Assembly: GCA_900770845.1 (NCBI GenBank)
Contig: CAAGLS010000257.1
Coordinates: forward strand, 1 to 14,608
Reading direction: 5' to 3'
Source of the DNA: an uncultured Prevotella sp.
GTDB lineage: Bacteria > Bacteroidota > Bacteroidia > Bacteroidales > Bacteroidaceae
DNA length: 14,608 nucleotides
Both the position numbers and the translations under genes were made by a program. Each line of letters opens with the position of its first letter. Positions within the stretch are counted from its first letter, which is position 1. This document shows positions 14,248 through 14,608 of this stretch, piece by piece. The notes beneath the pieces are model-generated. The model was given only the letters and a program-made list of their open reading frames with translations. It ran no database searches and was not told the DNA's origin.

Positions 14248-14519
14248 TTAAGAAATCTCGGCTTATCAATAGGCTGTGGGTCCCCAACGATTCGCAGTTG
14301 CACTTTCTCTTCATCCTGCACATCCCATCTAAAAGAATAGAATGTACCAGTTCTAAGTGTTGTGCCATGAAAAGGTATACGGAGATTTTTTCCGTCCACA
14401 CCTTGTGCAGAAAGAGGCTCACCATCAATACCTCTAATATCTTCGAAGCCTTGACCTTTGACATCATCAGCGTAACTGCCAATTAGATATTCCGAACCTG
14501 TACGCTTTTGTATGTTGTA
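14248..14519 (-). pseudogene. gene remnant cut by the IS
   Basis: A frame open from 14519 on the minus strand reads about 90 residues and runs straight into the IS right end, where it continues only to a stop at 14208. It contains GSEYLIGSYADDVKGQGFED, then IDGEPLSAQGVDGKNL, IPFHGTTLRTGTFYSFRWDV and VQLRIVGDPQPIDKPRF. The composition and hydrophilic/aromatic pattern look like a genuine protein. It has no ATG or TTG start, an in-frame TAG just upstream (14520-14522), and no continuation on the far side of the IS. I do not recognise the family. A decayed gene fragment, or the 3' half of a gene with an upstream frameshift, are the likely readings. Confidence 0.5.
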
Positions 14520-14608
14520 CTAATTTCCGCTACGGCGTAAAAGCTAAAGCCGTCCGCCAATAGCTGTTGTCTGTTATTTGTTACTTCATTCTTTCTGTGT
14601 ATATTAGT
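14483..14608 (-). other. short open frame reaching the window edge
   Basis: From the window edge this minus-strand frame reads 41 codons without a stop, including QQLLADGFSFYAVAEISTTY and then KSVQVRNI before TAA (14483-14485). It overlaps the upstream end of the gene remnant in another frame. It may be the C-terminus of a gene lying beyond the window, part of a dispersed repeat (the sequence feels familiar from Prevotella intergenic DNA), or the first half of the same broken gene. The window is too short to decide. Apart from this and the remnant, I see nothing in 14248-14608. Confidence 0.3.

Noticed and set aside
14201..14482. 93-residue minus-strand ORF at the right IS border
   Set aside because: It spans the IS end in a frame whose sequence looks random, while a neighbouring frame gives the more protein-like remnant.
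1..14608. CRISPR array, tRNA, riboswitch, phage or defence island
   Set aside because: No regularly spaced repeats, no cloverleaf-like sequence and no related genes were seen on reading both strands.

Overview
The window looks like chromosomal DNA of a Bacteroidales bacterium, most likely of the Prevotella/Segatella group. This rests on several Bacteroidetes-style promoter boxes (TAnnTTTG), an animal/fungal-like (GT3) glycogen synthase of the Bacteroidetes kind, a YidC with a long periplasmic domain, a DPP5-like S9 peptidase, a two-ORF ISAon1-type insertion sequence, and few strong Shine-Dalgarno sites. The exact species cannot be fixed from the sequence alone.

Layout. Bases 1-77 are the 3' end of a 5S rRNA and the terminator of its rRNA operon. 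Bases 78-434 hold no credible gene, but a GC-rich palindrome, a 26-bp tandem duplication and an 80-bp tandem duplication. A small secreted protein (435-917, minus) is divergent from the glycogen operon glgA-glgP (1049-5306, plus), and each has its own -7 box in the shared gap. Two perfect-stem hairpins, one facing each way, separate glgP from the next block.

From 12455 down to 5498 everything is on the minus strand: pyrG and yidC abut exactly (TAA then ATG), a long hairpin follows yidC, then come a DPP5-like secreted peptidase and, 26 bp later, a COG0523/CobW-family GTPase. Upstream of pyrG sits a full IS element of about 1.67 kb (about 12580-14247) with imperfect 35-36 bp terminal inverted repeats, its own promoter, and overlapping ORFA and ORFB. 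Beyond its right end is a reading frame fragment that runs into the IS and looks truncated, plus a short open frame reaching the window edge.

How the genes work together. glgA and glgP build and break down the same storage glucan. pyrG (CTP synthesis) and yidC (membrane protein insertion) are housekeeping genes apparently translated in tandem. The peptidase and the metal-chaperone-like GTPase may be co-transcribed, but I see no functional link in the sequence. I found no CRISPR array, phage, defence or secondary-metabolite system. The most interesting parts are the IS with its flanking gene remnant beside the pyrG promoter, and the repeat patch downstream of the rRNA operon.
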